Below are positions 31,133 to 41,494 of a stretch of DNA of 64,000 nucleotides, one piece after another; positions within the stretch are counted from its first letter, which is position 1; each line of letters starts with the position of its first letter. Origin of the DNA: Nitzschia sp. pyKryTriq1. Lineage: Eukaryota > Bacillariophyta > Bacillariophyceae > Bacillariales > Bacillariaceae. The stretch is taken from NCBI GenBank assembly GCA_956465555.1, contig OY101124.1:248001-312000 (forward strand), written 5' to 3'. Below the pieces are notes generated by a model that ran no database searches, was not told where the DNA came from, and was given only the letters and a program-made list of their open reading frames with translations. The position numbers and the translations under genes were made by a program.

Positions 31133-33706
31133 CTAGTCACTTCCATCATCGTCGTCTCCAGACGAGTCGTCGTCATCATCATCATCATCTTCTTCCTCCA
31201 ACCACTCCAAAAAGTCTTGCACAGATGGCAATCGAAAGAGTTTTCCAACAGCCGTACCCTCGGCTTCGGACTTTCTGATTTCTGCCCAGGCCAGTAAGGC
31301 TTCTTCACTCAACACCTCTTCATCATGTAGCGTTTGAAGCAAGAATCGAAAACTGAGTCCACTCGAAAGTTTTTGAGCCACGCCAGTGAAAGCACCGTCT
31401 TCGGTCGTCGACGTGGCGGCCCGTTCCAGCCCTTGGATAATCGCCAACTCTTCGGGCTGTCCAATGCTCATCTTTTGCAACAGTGGAGCCCAAAACTCCA
31501 ACTTGTGTTTGACTCCCGAGACAAGTTTCCCATCTGTCATTTCGGGAGTAATCTGGAGCTTTTCGATCATGGCCAGAATCGAAGCCATGGTACACTCGCT
31601 ATAGCTGGCGTTTTGACTGAATTTGTACGAATTCAGTTCAATGGCAAGATTCTCCATGGGTGTATTGCCATTGTCATCGAATTCCATACAAATCTCTTTG
31701 AGTTCCTTGACGACATCGACCCCCTTTTGACGACCGATCACCGCTACCGCAGCACCACTTGTAGTATTCGTAGGTAGTACAGCAGCAGCAGCAGCAGCAG
31801 CACTCGAGGTAGGAGTGTCGGCAAAGGTGAACGCTCCTTCTGTGTATCGCGCAAAGGCCTCTGTTTCCATCAATTCATCGGCATCTTCGGCTTGCCCTTC
31901 GCTGAAACCATCATTTTCTGGTTCGGCTTGTCGTTGGAACCTTTTTTGATAATATTCTGTCAAATCAGTACCGATACTCTGTAGTTGCAGATGCGACATT
32001 CCAGCATGACTATGATCATCCTCATCCTCATCGTCGTCGCCATCGTCATCGTCATCTGCCTCGCTGTCCTCTTCTTCCTCCAAAGAGGGATGCCACACGC
32101 GGCCCTTTCCATCCTGGCCCACCACTTGTGTATCCGTCTCCAGTACCAAATCAGGAGCCTCCTCGTTATCGCCACCACCACCACCACCTTTATTCTTATT
32201 GTCATTCGAAGAAGAAGTAGCACGACCACCAGCCACATCCTCGCTATCCGCCCAATCACCGGCACCACCATCATCTCCAAATGGATCACCTTCATCTTCT
32301 TGCAATGTAATGCGAGTATATTCTGGCAAGATGACATTTTCCCCAATCACACACCCTTGTCCAATCAAACAACCACGGGATACGACCGCTCCCTGTCGAA
32401 TAATGACATTCTTGGCCAATATCGATTGGGTCACCTTGGCATTAGCTTCAATCGTCACATGATCCCACACATGAGAATTTTCCACTACAGCCCCGGACCC
32501 AATCGTCACATTGTGACCCATGACACTGGCACGGATCTGGGCATGATCATGAATATGTCCCCGACTTCCCAACAATCCCGGACCTTGAATGGTACTGGAT
32601 CGTGCCACCTTGGAGGGTTGGACGGATTCTTTATAGAGATAGTAGGGAGAGAGGGTCGGCGATACCGAGGCGGCAGCCGCACTGGAGGACTTGTAGAGTT
32701 GAGGAGTGGTGGCAGTGGATTGGACGGTATTGTCCGCCACGAATGGATAGGCCCATCGTCGCAACAAATCATGAGAGACGGCATGATAGGTCGCCCAATC
32801 CACGACACGGGCCGCATATTCCAACGGTCCAACGATATGGGCATGAATGCGGGTTTGCAATCCTTCTTCTTCTTCGGCGACACAGTTCGTGACAAAGTCT
32901 TGGGCGATATCCAAATAATCAAATTCATCTTCAAATCGTCCCAACACATCGGGCGAGCAAATAAAGACACCGGTATCCAAGAGATCTGTTCGGACTTGCA
33001 TCTCGGGATGTGCCGCAAAGAAACTGCAGGGCAAGGCGACACTGTCTTGATTGGAATGATTGTCATACAAGAGGACTCGATTTTGATGAGTCGGATCGTA
33101 TCCTACTACCAAATCGCTCTTGGCCGCTTGAATGGACGACGTATATCCCGTTTCTTTCAAGACCAACGTCATGATTGCGGGCGAATCTTGAGCGTGACGT
33201 TGCTGATGGGCCTGAATCGCTTGACTCAAATCCATGTTGGTCACGACATCCCCAAACAACAACAGAAAGGGATCGCTTTGAATGACATTGCGCTTGTAGA
33301 GTTCTCGCAAGGCGTCTCCTGCATTTGTCAACGAAGTATCCTTGATGCATTCCAAGGTCATCCGGCCTTGCCAAGTACTGCTACGTTGTTGTTGTTTACT
33401 ACTTTTGGTAGTGTTGTTCATGCTCTGCAGCTCTTCTTCCACTTGATCGTTGGTGCAGACCACAAAGACTTGTTCGACTCCATTCCCGGCCAAGCAGTCC
33501 ATGGCGTAATTCAAGAGCGTCACATTATTGAGGGGACACAAGACTTTGGGAATGTCGAGCGAGAGTGGCTGAAAGGTCGTGAGGAAGGAATCCGCCAAGA
33601 TGACCGCTTGGAGTTGCGGCTGATCGAGGGCCGTAAGGGGCGTATTGGACGATGCATCTGCGTCTTGCTGTTGTTGTTGTTGTTTATTCTTGTTGCCGCC
33701 GCCCAT
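31133..33706 (-). CDS. EIF2B5: eIF2B epsilon, catalytic subunit of the eIF2 exchange factor
   Basis: An 857-residue cytosolic protein that catalyses GDP/GTP exchange on eIF2 within the eIF2B complex. The N-terminal nucleotidyltransferase-like domain starts AVILADSFLTTFQPLSLDIP and has LLNYAMDCLAGNGVEQVFVV. The left-handed beta-helix region (about residues 370-470) has hexapeptide repeats such as VTIGSGAVV, VTIEANAKV and CVIGENVIL. An acidic low-complexity linker follows, then the C-terminal W2/HEAT catalytic domain ending AVGKLFRLPSVQDFLEWLEEE, the aromatic-acidic box that contacts eIF2. An unusually long Asp run closes the protein. The N-terminus has a Gln run. Length is somewhat above the usual 720-ish because of the linkers. 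Single exon, ATG at 33706. The opposite strand is open over nearly 1.7 kb, which I regard as a codon-bias artefact. Confidence 0.93.
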   Translation of the reverse strand: MGGGNKNKQQQQQQDADASSNTPLTALDQPQLQAVILADSFLTTFQPLSLDIPKVLCPLNNVTLLNYAMDCLAGNGVEQVFVVCTNDQVEEELQSMNNTTKSSKQQQRSSTWQGRMTLECIKDTSLTNAGDALRELYKRNVIQSDPFLLLFGDVVTNMDLSQAIQAHQQRHAQDSPAIMTLVLKETGYTSSIQAAKSDLVVGYDPTHQNRVLLYDNHSNQDSVALPCSFFAAHPEMQVRTDLLDTGVFICSPDVLGRFEDEFDYLDIAQDFVTNCVAEEEEGLQTRIHAHIVGPLEYAARVVDWATYHAVSHDLLRRWAYPFVADNTVQSTATTPQLYKSSSAAAASVSPTLSPYYLYKESVQPSKVARSSTIQGPGLLGSRGHIHDHAQIRASVMGHNVTIGSGAVVENSHVWDHVTIEANAKVTQSILAKNVIIRQGAVVSRGCLIGQGCVIGENVILPEYTRITLQEDEGDPFGDDGGAGDWADSEDVAGGRATSSSNDNKNKGGGGGGDNEEAPDLVLETDTQVVGQDGKGRVWHPSLEEEEDSEADDDDDGDDDEDEDDHSHAGMSHLQLQSIGTDLTEYYQKRFQRQAEPENDGFSEGQAEDADELMETEAFARYTEGAFTFADTPTSSAAAAAAAVLPTNTTSGAAVAVIGRQKGVDVVKELKEICMEFDDNGNTPMENLAIELNSYKFSQNASYSECTMASILAMIEKLQITPEMTDGKLVSGVKHKLEFWAPLLQKMSIGQPEELAIIQGLERAATSTTEDGAFTGVAQKLSSGLSFRFLLQTLHDEEVLSEEALLAWAEIRKSEAEGTAVGKLFRLPSVQDFLEWLEEEDDDDDDDDSSGDDDDGSD

Positions 33707-34437
33707 GATTGAAGCTGTGCAGTAAAGAGTGGTACAGTACTATGGAGTGCGTGTACTTCCAATGGAGGAGTGGGATGGGCTCGTAGTCAATGCGTGAAGA
33801 GGATTGAAACACTGCACATAACTTTACTCCATATCACCGCAGTCCGTACGCACGCATAAAACGCCCTCCGCCATTGTCGCGCGCCCCAAGATTTGTTTTT
33901 GGCGTGCGACTTTTGTGTGGTTCCCTGCGCAGGCGGATAGGGATTATTATTTGAATGAATCATCCAAATTTGAAAATGGACTTATTCGATCGCGTTGAAT
34001 GCATCGACCGTCGACCGTCGAATGACGCACCTGCTATGTACTGTAATACCGGTATCCGCGGTATCATAGCGCATCGCTGCTGCGTTTTGTTTTGGGCTAT
34101 GATGCTGCGTGATGTCGTCATGCTGATGATGTCGCTTTGGGCTTGTGATCATTGAACGCCTCCTCGTTGTCGTGCCGCGGCTCTCGTCTCAAGAGAATGT
34201 TTGTGTTTCAAGATAAAGCTTCTTTCTTCGCCAACTCTTAGTATGTTGTCGTCGATGATGATGGCAATATTGACAACAGCGGTCTGCTCAACGCCTCGTA
34301 CGAGACGACTGGCCCAATGCACTAGTGTAGTAGAGGGAGAGACATCAGAGAAGAGAAGGTTTGGAAAAAATGAAAGTTTATAATAAATGTACAGCAGTCG
34401 CCGAAGCTTACAAGAAGAATACTACACCCGAAATGAT
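33707..34437. other. Intergenic interval
   Basis: No gene seen. TACCGGTA at 34047. It includes the promoter of eIF2B epsilon and the 3' end of the transporter gene. Confidence 0.55.
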
Positions 34438-36021
34438 TTAGGCGTTTTCGTCAGCCGAAACGACTTCTTCGGAATCTTCAGCAGACGCCAAATCCATAGC
34501 CTTGGTCTCTTCCATAGGTGTGATCGAGGCAACCATTCCGGAAACGACAGCATCTCCAGTGACATTCAGGGTCGTTCGAAGACGATCCATGAACCAATCA
34601 ATGGCAAGGATGTAAGAAAAGCCTTCTGGAACTCCAGTTGTGTTAAAGACGGTGTTGTAGGCAGTGATGATCAAGACCAAACTGGCCGAAGGAACTGGGG
34701 CGGTTCCGGCACTTCCAATGGTCGAGATAAAGACCAGAAGGATGTAGTTTCCGATGTTGGGCTCAATTCCGTTCAAGATGGCAAGCCAGATGCAGGCACA
34801 GGGGAAGTAGATCGCTCCTCCGTCCATGTTGACAGTGGCTCCCAAGGGAATGACGAATCGAGCAATCGATTTGGGTACACGTCCAGTGTTTTCGACACTC
34901 CTGAGGGTCACGGGGATGGTGGCGGCGCTACTGGCGCAGGCAAAGGCCATCGTTTGAGCCGGGACAAGGCACTTCATGTACGGAAGTGGGTTTTGCTTGC
35001 TGATCAGAGCAAACATACCCCAGTGGCAAAGGAGATAGTGAGCGATCATGGCGATGATGGTGGCCACAACGAGGTAACCAACGTTCGCGAAGGCTTCCTT
35101 GAGGTCGCTTTGAGATCCGACAGCTTTGACAATCAAGGACCAGACAGCAAAGGGGGTGGCAGCAATGATCCAGTTGATCAACACGAGGAAGACACCGTCG
35201 AGCTCTCTGAACAACTCCATAACGGCAGCAGTGCCAGTCTTCTTCAAGTCGTAGACTCTGGAGAGTGCAACACCAAAGAAGACGGCAAAGAAGACGATGC
35301 CGGCAAAATTGGCATCGACGAAAGCCTCGAAAAGGTTCGAGATGACGAGCTTGGTGAAGACACCGTCGTAGACAGTATCAGAGAGACTGATTCCAGAGGC
35401 AGGGCCGCTGGACTTGGTCACGAAGCTTCCAGTGAGATCAATGATGGTGAAGGTTGTATCAGCCTCGTCCGCGTAGTCAGCGGTACAGACAACAGTTCCG
35501 TCGTCCATCTCGGCCAGGAAAGAATCAGGCGTGTTGCACCCGAGGCTGACGGTGGCAGGCGAGGGAGGAGCAAAATCTCCTTGCTCGAACTTGGACTTGA
35601 AGGAGACAATGGATAAGATGCCGATAATGGACGCAATGATGGTGGTGGCGAGGTATAGACCAATGGTCTTCCACCCGATGGATCCAGCCTTGCCGACAGT
35701 CATCATCTCCATGATGGAGATCACGACATTGATGAAGACGAGGGGCAGGACGACGCACTTGAGCGCTCGGATGAAGAGATCGCCGATAAGTCCAAGCCAC
35801 TTCAAAAGCTTGCTCTTGGTGTCAGGGTCTTCGGGCTCCCAGAAACTCAAGCCGACACCCATGCCGATACCAACAGCTGCAAAGATAAGAACAGAGAGGA
35901 CGGGGTAGCGTCCCAGAATACCACAGCCCGGGCTGGGAGTAGGTTCCAGGTCTTCTGCCCCGTCGGTAGGCTTTGAAGCCACGGCGTCCTTCTTTTCAGT
36001 TTCTGGTGCTGGGGTGGACAT
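34438..36021 (-). CDS. SLC1/DAACS dicarboxylate-amino acid:cation symporter, copy 1
   Basis: A 527-residue sodium- or proton-coupled transporter of the glutamate transporter family. Hallmarks run in order: the re-entrant loop 1 SSAATIPVTLRS (near residue 365), helix 7 PLGATVNMDGGAIYFPC, loop 2 GSAGTAPVPSASLVLI, and helix 8 AIDWFMDRLRTTLNVTGD (near 472). In helix 8 the Asp residues and the Arg of DRLRT match the positions that bind the substrate amino group and side-chain carboxylate in GltPh and EAATs. An acidic substrate (glutamate, aspartate or dicarboxylate) is therefore likely. Helix 7 has NMDGGA where NMDGTA is usual. An insertion of about 70 residues with acidic sequence lies between helices 3 and 4. 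The partner copy at 50726 is nearly identical. Copy 1 lacks 13 codons just before the stop compared with copy 2. Confidence 0.92.
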   Translation of the reverse strand: MSTPAPETEKKDAVASKPTDGAEDLEPTPSPGCGILGRYPVLSVLIFAAVGIGMGVGLSFWEPEDPDTKSKLLKWLGLIGDLFIRALKCVVLPLVFINVVISIMEMMTVGKAGSIGWKTIGLYLATTIIASIIGILSIVSFKSKFEQGDFAPPSPATVSLGCNTPDSFLAEMDDGTVVCTADYADEADTTFTIIDLTGSFVTKSSGPASGISLSDTVYDGVFTKLVISNLFEAFVDANFAGIVFFAVFFGVALSRVYDLKKTGTAAVMELFRELDGVFLVLINWIIAATPFAVWSLIVKAVGSQSDLKEAFANVGYLVVATIIAMIAHYLLCHWGMFALISKQNPLPYMKCLVPAQTMAFACASSAATIPVTLRSVENTGRVPKSIARFVIPLGATVNMDGGAIYFPCACIWLAILNGIEPNIGNYILLVFISTIGSAGTAPVPSASLVLIITAYNTVFNTTGVPEGFSYILAIDWFMDRLRTTLNVTGDAVVSGMVASITPMEETKAMDLASAEDSEEVVSADENA

Positions 36022-36513
36022 TGTGAAAAGTTTGTTTGTAGTTGTTGTGAAGTTGGGTCTTTTGCAACGACCAAAATGAAATTTGTGACACTAGGCTTGC
36101 GTTGACAGAAAGCAACATTTTTCGTTTTCGCGAGATGCAATATTTTTTTCTTGATGCATGGAAAAAGATTTTTTGTTGTCGCAGACGGACGAGAGGAACC
36201 AGGCGAAGACAATCGAACATCCCAAACAAGATCATTAAATGAACATTAGTTGATGACACCGACTACGACATTCATCTATAAGCCCGGAGGTGTTCTTGGA
36301 GCATCTTCTCTTGATTCCGAAAAGCAGTGCGATCAGTCTGACGCTGTATACCTTAGGTAGGCCTGGTACAAATAATGAGGCCGCCGAAATTCCGTCTGTT
36401 TGTCTGGCACTTTGGAACATCAGAATTCTTTCGACAATCGCCATTCTACGCTGCTTTTGTACTATCCCTACTCAACACTGCCACCGACCGATCAAACTTC
36501 TTGATGCGCTTGT

Positions 36514-36521
36514 TGACGTCA
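36514..36521. promoter_or_regulatory. TGACGTCA palindrome (CRE-like)
   Basis: Perfect palindrome in non-coding DNA about 490 bp upstream of SLC1 copy 1. Confidence 0.35.
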
Positions 36522-37233
36522 AAGGGTTCTGCATTCAGATAGATGGCTGGAAGTTGAAGTTCGCGCCTTCGCGGTCGGTCGGTGGGCGGGTGTCATCAAG
36601 TCAAGTGTCAAAGCTCTATTTCGAGAGGCGGAGGAAGAAGTAGTGTCAAGCCAGTTGGCAGTGCAGTTGGAACCTTCTCAAGCGGTGGACGGCAGATGCC
36701 GCCGAACCAGAAACGAGGGAACTCTGTTCTTCCATCCACACAGACGCACGCACAAACAAAAAATTCCAAAGATCTTTCGAACGCACGAAGAAGTGGTACC
36801 GTACGTACCGGCCCGTAGAACTCTACGCGTGTCGTAGATCTGCGATCTGTCGCACTCGACGAACGAACGACTTCTCATCAAACAAGGATGACGACGACAA
36901 TGATAATAAGATGTGAAACGTCTTTGAGAAGGTTTTCGTCTGAATGAAACACAAGGACCTGCCGATTCTTTTCGACTATCTACATCATTCAATTCAGTCA
37001 GTACGTACGTGTCGTGAGAGATCCTTGGAATAAAGGCCTATTTTGACTCCCACGCGAATGGATTGCTTGTGCCGCCTCCATCGCTCGTCGATCGCCGCCG
37101 CCGGCCAACGACGGCCCCCGCGCCAAATAATACAATATACTCGTACAGAGAACGTGCCATCGATGACGTTCTTCGATCAGACGACGACTCTAGATAAGCA
37201 AGAGAGAAAGGGAAAGTGGGGATGCATGCATGC

Positions 37234-37264
37234 ATGAATGAATGAATGAATGAATGAATGAATG
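37234..37264 (+). repeat. GAAT microsatellite
   Basis: About seven tandem GAAT units following a GCAT-rich stretch. Confidence 0.9.
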
Positions 37265-37732
37265 AGATGCCAGGATTTTTTTGATGCGCCGACCAGAAAA
37301 ACCACGACCAGCTGAATATGCGGCCGCCTACTACCAGCAGCATCACTCCTACACTTCACTTTTTTATTTATGATTCCTACCGAGAGAGACAGATCTCGTC
37401 TCAATTCAGTCCCACTACATACAATGCGATGCGAGTGCTGTCACACTACGTACGAAGTACTGCAGAGCGATTTGCGCGATAGCTCGACGACCGACTGATT
37501 CATTCTTTCCACCGTGTGGTCCCCCGCTGAAGATGAAGAAGAAGAATCATCATCAATCAATCATTTTTTTCTTGGCGCGCAGCCGCCGCTTCATCATTGA
37601 TCGAGCGAAGGAGCATCATCATCCGCTGCTGCATCGCTTTGTGGTTCGATTGTCACAACAAACAACCACACCCTTCCAACGCCTTTCCAACGCCCACCAC
37701 ACGTCGAGCAACCCAATAGCAGTGTTTTCAAA

Positions 37733-40700
37733 ATGATGACGACGGGTCATGATGATACTGATCTTACAGCATCCATCAGTGCCGTCCAACGCCGCAAGAA
37801 CGCCCGGGCCATGCAGTCTCTCTTGGGAGGAGCCGCCACTGTACCGTCATCCAGTGCTACTAATGCCTCGTCCATTGCGGCAGCCTCGGGCGGTGACAAT
37901 AGCAGCTGCTTTGATGCTTCGTCTTGGGCCCATGCCGATCTGGAGCAACTACTACTGATGGGAAGCAGCGGTAGCAGCGACGCAAGAAGGTCCGAACAAC
38001 CAAGTCCTGCTCGCCGGCGTGCGGCCCGACAGGCCTCGTTTCGGCGGCGGCGACGAAAAAAGGAAGTCTCCTCCTCATCTGACGGTGACAAGCCACAACG
38101 CCGAAACTCCTCCTCGTTCTTGTTGTATAGTACTGAATCGCCAGCGACCACTGTCACGACGGAAGATATGACTGCTACCACGGAAGCATCTCATCACCAG
38201 GGCGGAAACGGACAACATCATGATGGTCCGAGAGAGGAGTGTTTGCAGCGATCGTCGTCGTCCGATGGTGCTGCGGAAGGAGAAGAGGAGCAGGATGACG
38301 ATCTGGAAGATTCCATGTCCTTCTTTCCTACCTTGGTTCCCATTCAAAAGAGCAGCCTTGATATTCCACAAACAGCTGGTTCTTCTTCTCGTCTTCGAGC
38401 AGGCAGAGGAGAAGATAGCACCACCCACGCGACCCAAGGCGACTCCTTCTCGCCCATCAAGACACCTCGTCGCATCTCTTCTGTGCCTTCTCCGCGGGGA
38501 GGGAAGGATGATGAAGGGGAAGTAGAGCTGTGGTCATCTCTTATCACGAAGAAGTCACCGCGTCGAAAAGGTGATTCTTCCACCGCAGCAGCAGCAGCAG
38601 CAGCATCGCTGAGTCCTGTCAAGTCTCCTCGACGGGTGTCTTCCCTCGCATCACCGCGGCGTCGTGGCAGTATGTCTCACTCGCCTGCTGCTGGTCGTGA
38701 CAAACAGCAAGGCCCTGCTCGTGCCAGAACAAGAGATGACAAGAAGAAGGAGAGTACTACCGCTACTGCTACACGAACTAGTGAGGAGTCGCAGTCTCCT
38801 GCTGGTGCGAGTGTGCCATCCCCTCGTCGCACCTCTTCTCTAGCATCGCCGCGCCGTGCCAGTATCAAAGGAGGAAGCGGTCGAGGAGGAGGAGGAGAGA
38901 AGGAACGAGAGGACGAGTCATCATCATCGTCGTTGTTGAGTTCAGTCAAGTCTCCACGCCGCGTGTCTTCGCTGGCATCGCCCCGCCATACCGGCACGAC
39001 AAAAGGCGGTGGTGGGGCTCGAGAGAAGAAGAAGGAACGAGACGAGGAGCTGTCGTCATCATTGTCATTGTCATTGTTGAGTCCAGTCCAGTCTCCCCGT
39101 CGCATCTCTTCCGTGGCTTCGCCCCGTCGTACCGGCATGACAAAAGGCGGTGGTGGGGCTCGAGAGAAGAAGAAGGAACGAGACGAGGAGTCGTCGTCAT
39201 CATTGTCATTGTTGAACCCAGTCCAGTCTCCCCGTCGCATCTCTTCAGTGGCATCGCCTCGCCGCGGGAGTGTCCAAGAAGAAGGAGTCCGAGGGAAGGA
39301 ACGAGACGAGAACTTGTTGAGGAGTCCAATCAAGTCTCCTCGTCGTGTCTCTTCCTTGGCGTCGCCCCGCCGTGGCGCGGAACGAGCTACTCATACCGGT
39401 ACAAGTCATGCTTCAAGCCAGCGCCATCAACAGCAACGAAGTGAGACGAATACGAATGTGCTGGACAAGAGATGCAAATCGACTCCTCATGTGGATGTTG
39501 CTATCAAGTCTCCTCGCAGGATCTCTTCTGTCACTTCGCCTCATCGGGGCAGCAAGATGATCTCCAGAACGACTGCTAATACTGGTAGAACACAGGCCGG
39601 CCCTCCTGCCGAGGATGATGATGATGAAGCTTCCTTGTCGCCATTGACCCTTGCGACGCCTATTACTATTGTCTCACATCAGCATGAGTCTTCGCCCCGA
39701 CGAATTGCCCCCGTCGACGGTTCGCCCCATCGCCGCAGTCTTCCAAATACTCGCACAAGTGGTCGAGGAAGGAGCCCGGCCTCTCGTCATTTGGAGGATT
39801 CCTTGTCGACCTTTACTTCCTTGTCCTCGTCCAACAAGTCACGTCTCTCATCCTCACGAGGAGGACGACCACGACAGGCGGGGAGTCTCAAAAGCTCCCC
39901 TATCGCTGCTACTAGAATTACGCGAGACCACGACGAAGAAGAACAAGCTACCAATGTGCAAGACTACGAGCATGATGATTCACTGACTACCTTGGGCTCC
40001 TTGGCATCTCAGACCAAGTCCTCATCTCATCCCAACCGAATTTCCTTTACATCCCTCCCATCCTTGTCTTCGGACAAGTCCAACTCTCTGGCTGTGCCTC
40101 CTCGAGGTGCGAGTAGTCTCAAAGATGAAAGGATGATGATTCTGGAAGACAACCGATTGCATTCTCGTCGTCGTCATCGGCGGCGGCGTCATGTTTCGAG
40201 TAATAATCCAACATCCTCCAAAAGTGGTAGTAGCCGTCGCCGTGCCGCCGGTCATCGCAAGGGCAGCCACCAAGATGGAGATGATGATGATGATGATCGT
40301 GATCGGGCCACAGAGGCGAGTCGGACCAATCACAAATCCTTTGCCGCGTGGAGAGAGTCTTTGAATCGAGTGGCCGAATTGCCCAACAAGAACAGCAGCA
40401 GCAGCAGTGTCGAGAAGAAGGACGACACCACTTCGAATGATGATGGCTTGCCAGACCCCCGTCCTATTCTCATGGCAGCAGCTGCTGCAGCCAGTAAGAA
40501 AGCGAAACAAAGCCATACTATTAGCCGGAGAAAAAAGACCGGGTCGTCCTGGCGCCCGAGTCTGCCTACCTTGGCGTCCGAACGTCTGTTGCTCGAGTCC
40601 GAAAGGAGATTCGCAAGTTCCGAGTTGGACATTGCTGCGTTTATCCAGGATGATGATGAGGATTATGAGGATGATGCGAGAAGAAAGATTATGGCCCGTA

Positions 40701-41143
40701 CTGGTCGTCCAGTTCCACCGCCACGTCCTCCCTTGCGAGAAATCAGTTTCCGAGTCTTGGTTCCTGAAGCAGCAGCAACAACAAGTACGAGTCGAGACTC
40801 CTCTCTGGACCATCAAGAAAGGACAAACGCGAAGACAAAGCAATCACGGGCACCATCTCCATTGCAAAATTTCTTTGAACGATCTTCCGTCTCCATGTCC
40901 CCGGCGGTTCCCAAGCGTGGTCGGCTCCTCCGTGGGATCAGTACCCGCTTTGGACGTCGCTCCAGTCTGGCAGCAGCAGCAGCACTGGATGTGCCCCCTT
41001 GCTCTCCGCCTCGTCGCCAGCCCAATCCACGGATCCTGGCCCAGCGAAAGGATGAACCGAGTCCAAGTCCTACAAACAGTACGTCTTTGCGCCAGCAAGT
41101 TCTTTCGAAGCGAGGCCACAAACCTCCTCTCATTGTATTCTAG
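37733..41143 (+). CDS. Disordered protein with nine SPRRxSSxASPRR repeats
   Basis: A 1136-residue protein of unknown function, almost entirely Ser, Arg, Pro, Lys and acidic residues. Between residues about 242 and 660 a unit recurs nine times: KTPRRISSVPSPRGG, KSPRRVSSLASPRRRG, PSPRRTSSLASPRR, KSPRRVSSLASPRHTG, QSPRRISSVASPRRTG, QSPRRISSVASPRRGS, KSPRRVSSLASPRRGA, KSPRRISSVTSPHRGS, and a weaker SPRRIAPVDGSPHRRS. Each unit offers two proline-directed sites flanking a basophilic RR-x-S site. Near residue 65 is SSWAHADLEQLL; a related SWGRTDLEQLF occurs in the gene at 52785. The C-terminal region has LQNFFERSSVSMSP and RGISTRFGRRSSLA. No membrane segment. Single exon; ATG at 37733 starts MMTTGHDDTD. 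The repeats resemble microtubule- or DNA-binding Ser-Pro-Arg motifs, but no binding partner can be read from sequence. Confidence 0.75.
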   Translation: MMTTGHDDTDLTASISAVQRRKNARAMQSLLGGAATVPSSSATNASSIAAASGGDNSSCFDASSWAHADLEQLLLMGSSGSSDARRSEQPSPARRRAARQASFRRRRRKKEVSSSSDGDKPQRRNSSSFLLYSTESPATTVTTEDMTATTEASHHQGGNGQHHDGPREECLQRSSSSDGAAEGEEEQDDDLEDSMSFFPTLVPIQKSSLDIPQTAGSSSRLRAGRGEDSTTHATQGDSFSPIKTPRRISSVPSPRGGKDDEGEVELWSSLITKKSPRRKGDSSTAAAAAAASLSPVKSPRRVSSLASPRRRGSMSHSPAAGRDKQQGPARARTRDDKKKESTTATATRTSEESQSPAGASVPSPRRTSSLASPRRASIKGGSGRGGGGEKEREDESSSSSLLSSVKSPRRVSSLASPRHTGTTKGGGGAREKKKERDEELSSSLSLSLLSPVQSPRRISSVASPRRTGMTKGGGGAREKKKERDEESSSSLSLLNPVQSPRRISSVASPRRGSVQEEGVRGKERDENLLRSPIKSPRRVSSLASPRRGAERATHTGTSHASSQRHQQQRSETNTNVLDKRCKSTPHVDVAIKSPRRISSVTSPHRGSKMISRTTANTGRTQAGPPAEDDDDEASLSPLTLATPITIVSHQHESSPRRIAPVDGSPHRRSLPNTRTSGRGRSPASRHLEDSLSTFTSLSSSNKSRLSSSRGGRPRQAGSLKSSPIAATRITRDHDEEEQATNVQDYEHDDSLTTLGSLASQTKSSSHPNRISFTSLPSLSSDKSNSLAVPPRGASSLKDERMMILEDNRLHSRRRHRRRRHVSSNNPTSSKSGSSRRRAAGHRKGSHQDGDDDDDDRDRATEASRTNHKSFAAWRESLNRVAELPNKNSSSSSVEKKDDTTSNDDGLPDPRPILMAAAAAASKKAKQSHTISRRKKTGSSWRPSLPTLASERLLLESERRFASSELDIAAFIQDDDEDYEDDARRKIMARTGRPVPPPRPPLREISFRVLVPEAAATTSTSRDSSLDHQERTNAKTKQSRAPSPLQNFFERSSVSMSPAVPKRGRLLRGISTRFGRRSSLAAAAALDVPPCSPPRRQPNPRILAQRKDEPSPSPTNSTSLRQQVLSKRGHKPPLIVF
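38993..39260 (+). repeat. 141-bp in-frame tandem duplication
   Basis: Two nearly identical copies, starting at 38993 and 39134, each encode TKGGGGAREKKKERDEE, a Ser/Leu stretch and a repeat unit. The second has lost six bases of the Ser-Leu run. This is recent growth of the repeat array. Confidence 0.9.
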
Positions 41144-41494
41144 AATAAAATAGAGAGATACTCATAAACGACCCGTGAGAGGTTTTCTATTAGCCAACAG
41201 ACTTTTACGTGCGATGCTTTTTGTTACTCTACGTACGGAGATTCGACGCATCGAGCAACGGAGAAGTTACTGATATCTTATTCAACCGTTCATTCCTTCT
41301 ATACATATCTACTGTAGTTGCTTTTTGTATGTATGCATGAAGTAGTAGAGTAAGGTGCCTTTTCAGAGGAGTCGAGAGCAGCAGGGTCTCTATATTTCTT
41401 CTTTCTTTTTATACGATATTATTATGGACTCCTCTCTACGAGTTTGCAAATGGGGTCCCGTGAAGCAGCAGCAGCTCCATCACCATCATCCTCA
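41144..41494. other. Convergent 3' spacer
   Basis: A/T-rich, no gene seen. Confidence 0.6.

Larger units (their letters stand above)
36022..37732. other. Intergenic interval
   Basis: No gene supported. It holds TGACGTCA at 36514, a GAAT microsatellite at 37234-37264, and ACGTACGTAC-type words. The 60 bp next to the transporter share GCAAAAGACCC and TTCACAATG with the second copy's leader. Confidence 0.55.

Noticed and set aside
31985-33712. 575-residue ORF antisense to eIF2B epsilon
   Set aside because: Composition is rich in His, Ile and Arg without any domain; the sense strand is a certain eIF2B epsilon gene, so this is a codon-usage shadow.
34387-35616. 409-residue ORF antisense to SLC1 copy 1, and its 403-residue counterpart antisense to copy 2 (51131-52342)
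   Set aside because: Both arise in the mirror frame of a conserved coding sequence and are similar only because the genes are duplicates; the translation has no family features and lacks the hydrophobic pattern of the sense protein.
40022-40843. 273-residue minus-strand ORF opposite the gene at 37733
   Set aside because: Low-complexity Ser/Arg coding sequence leaves the other strand open by chance; no recognisable protein.
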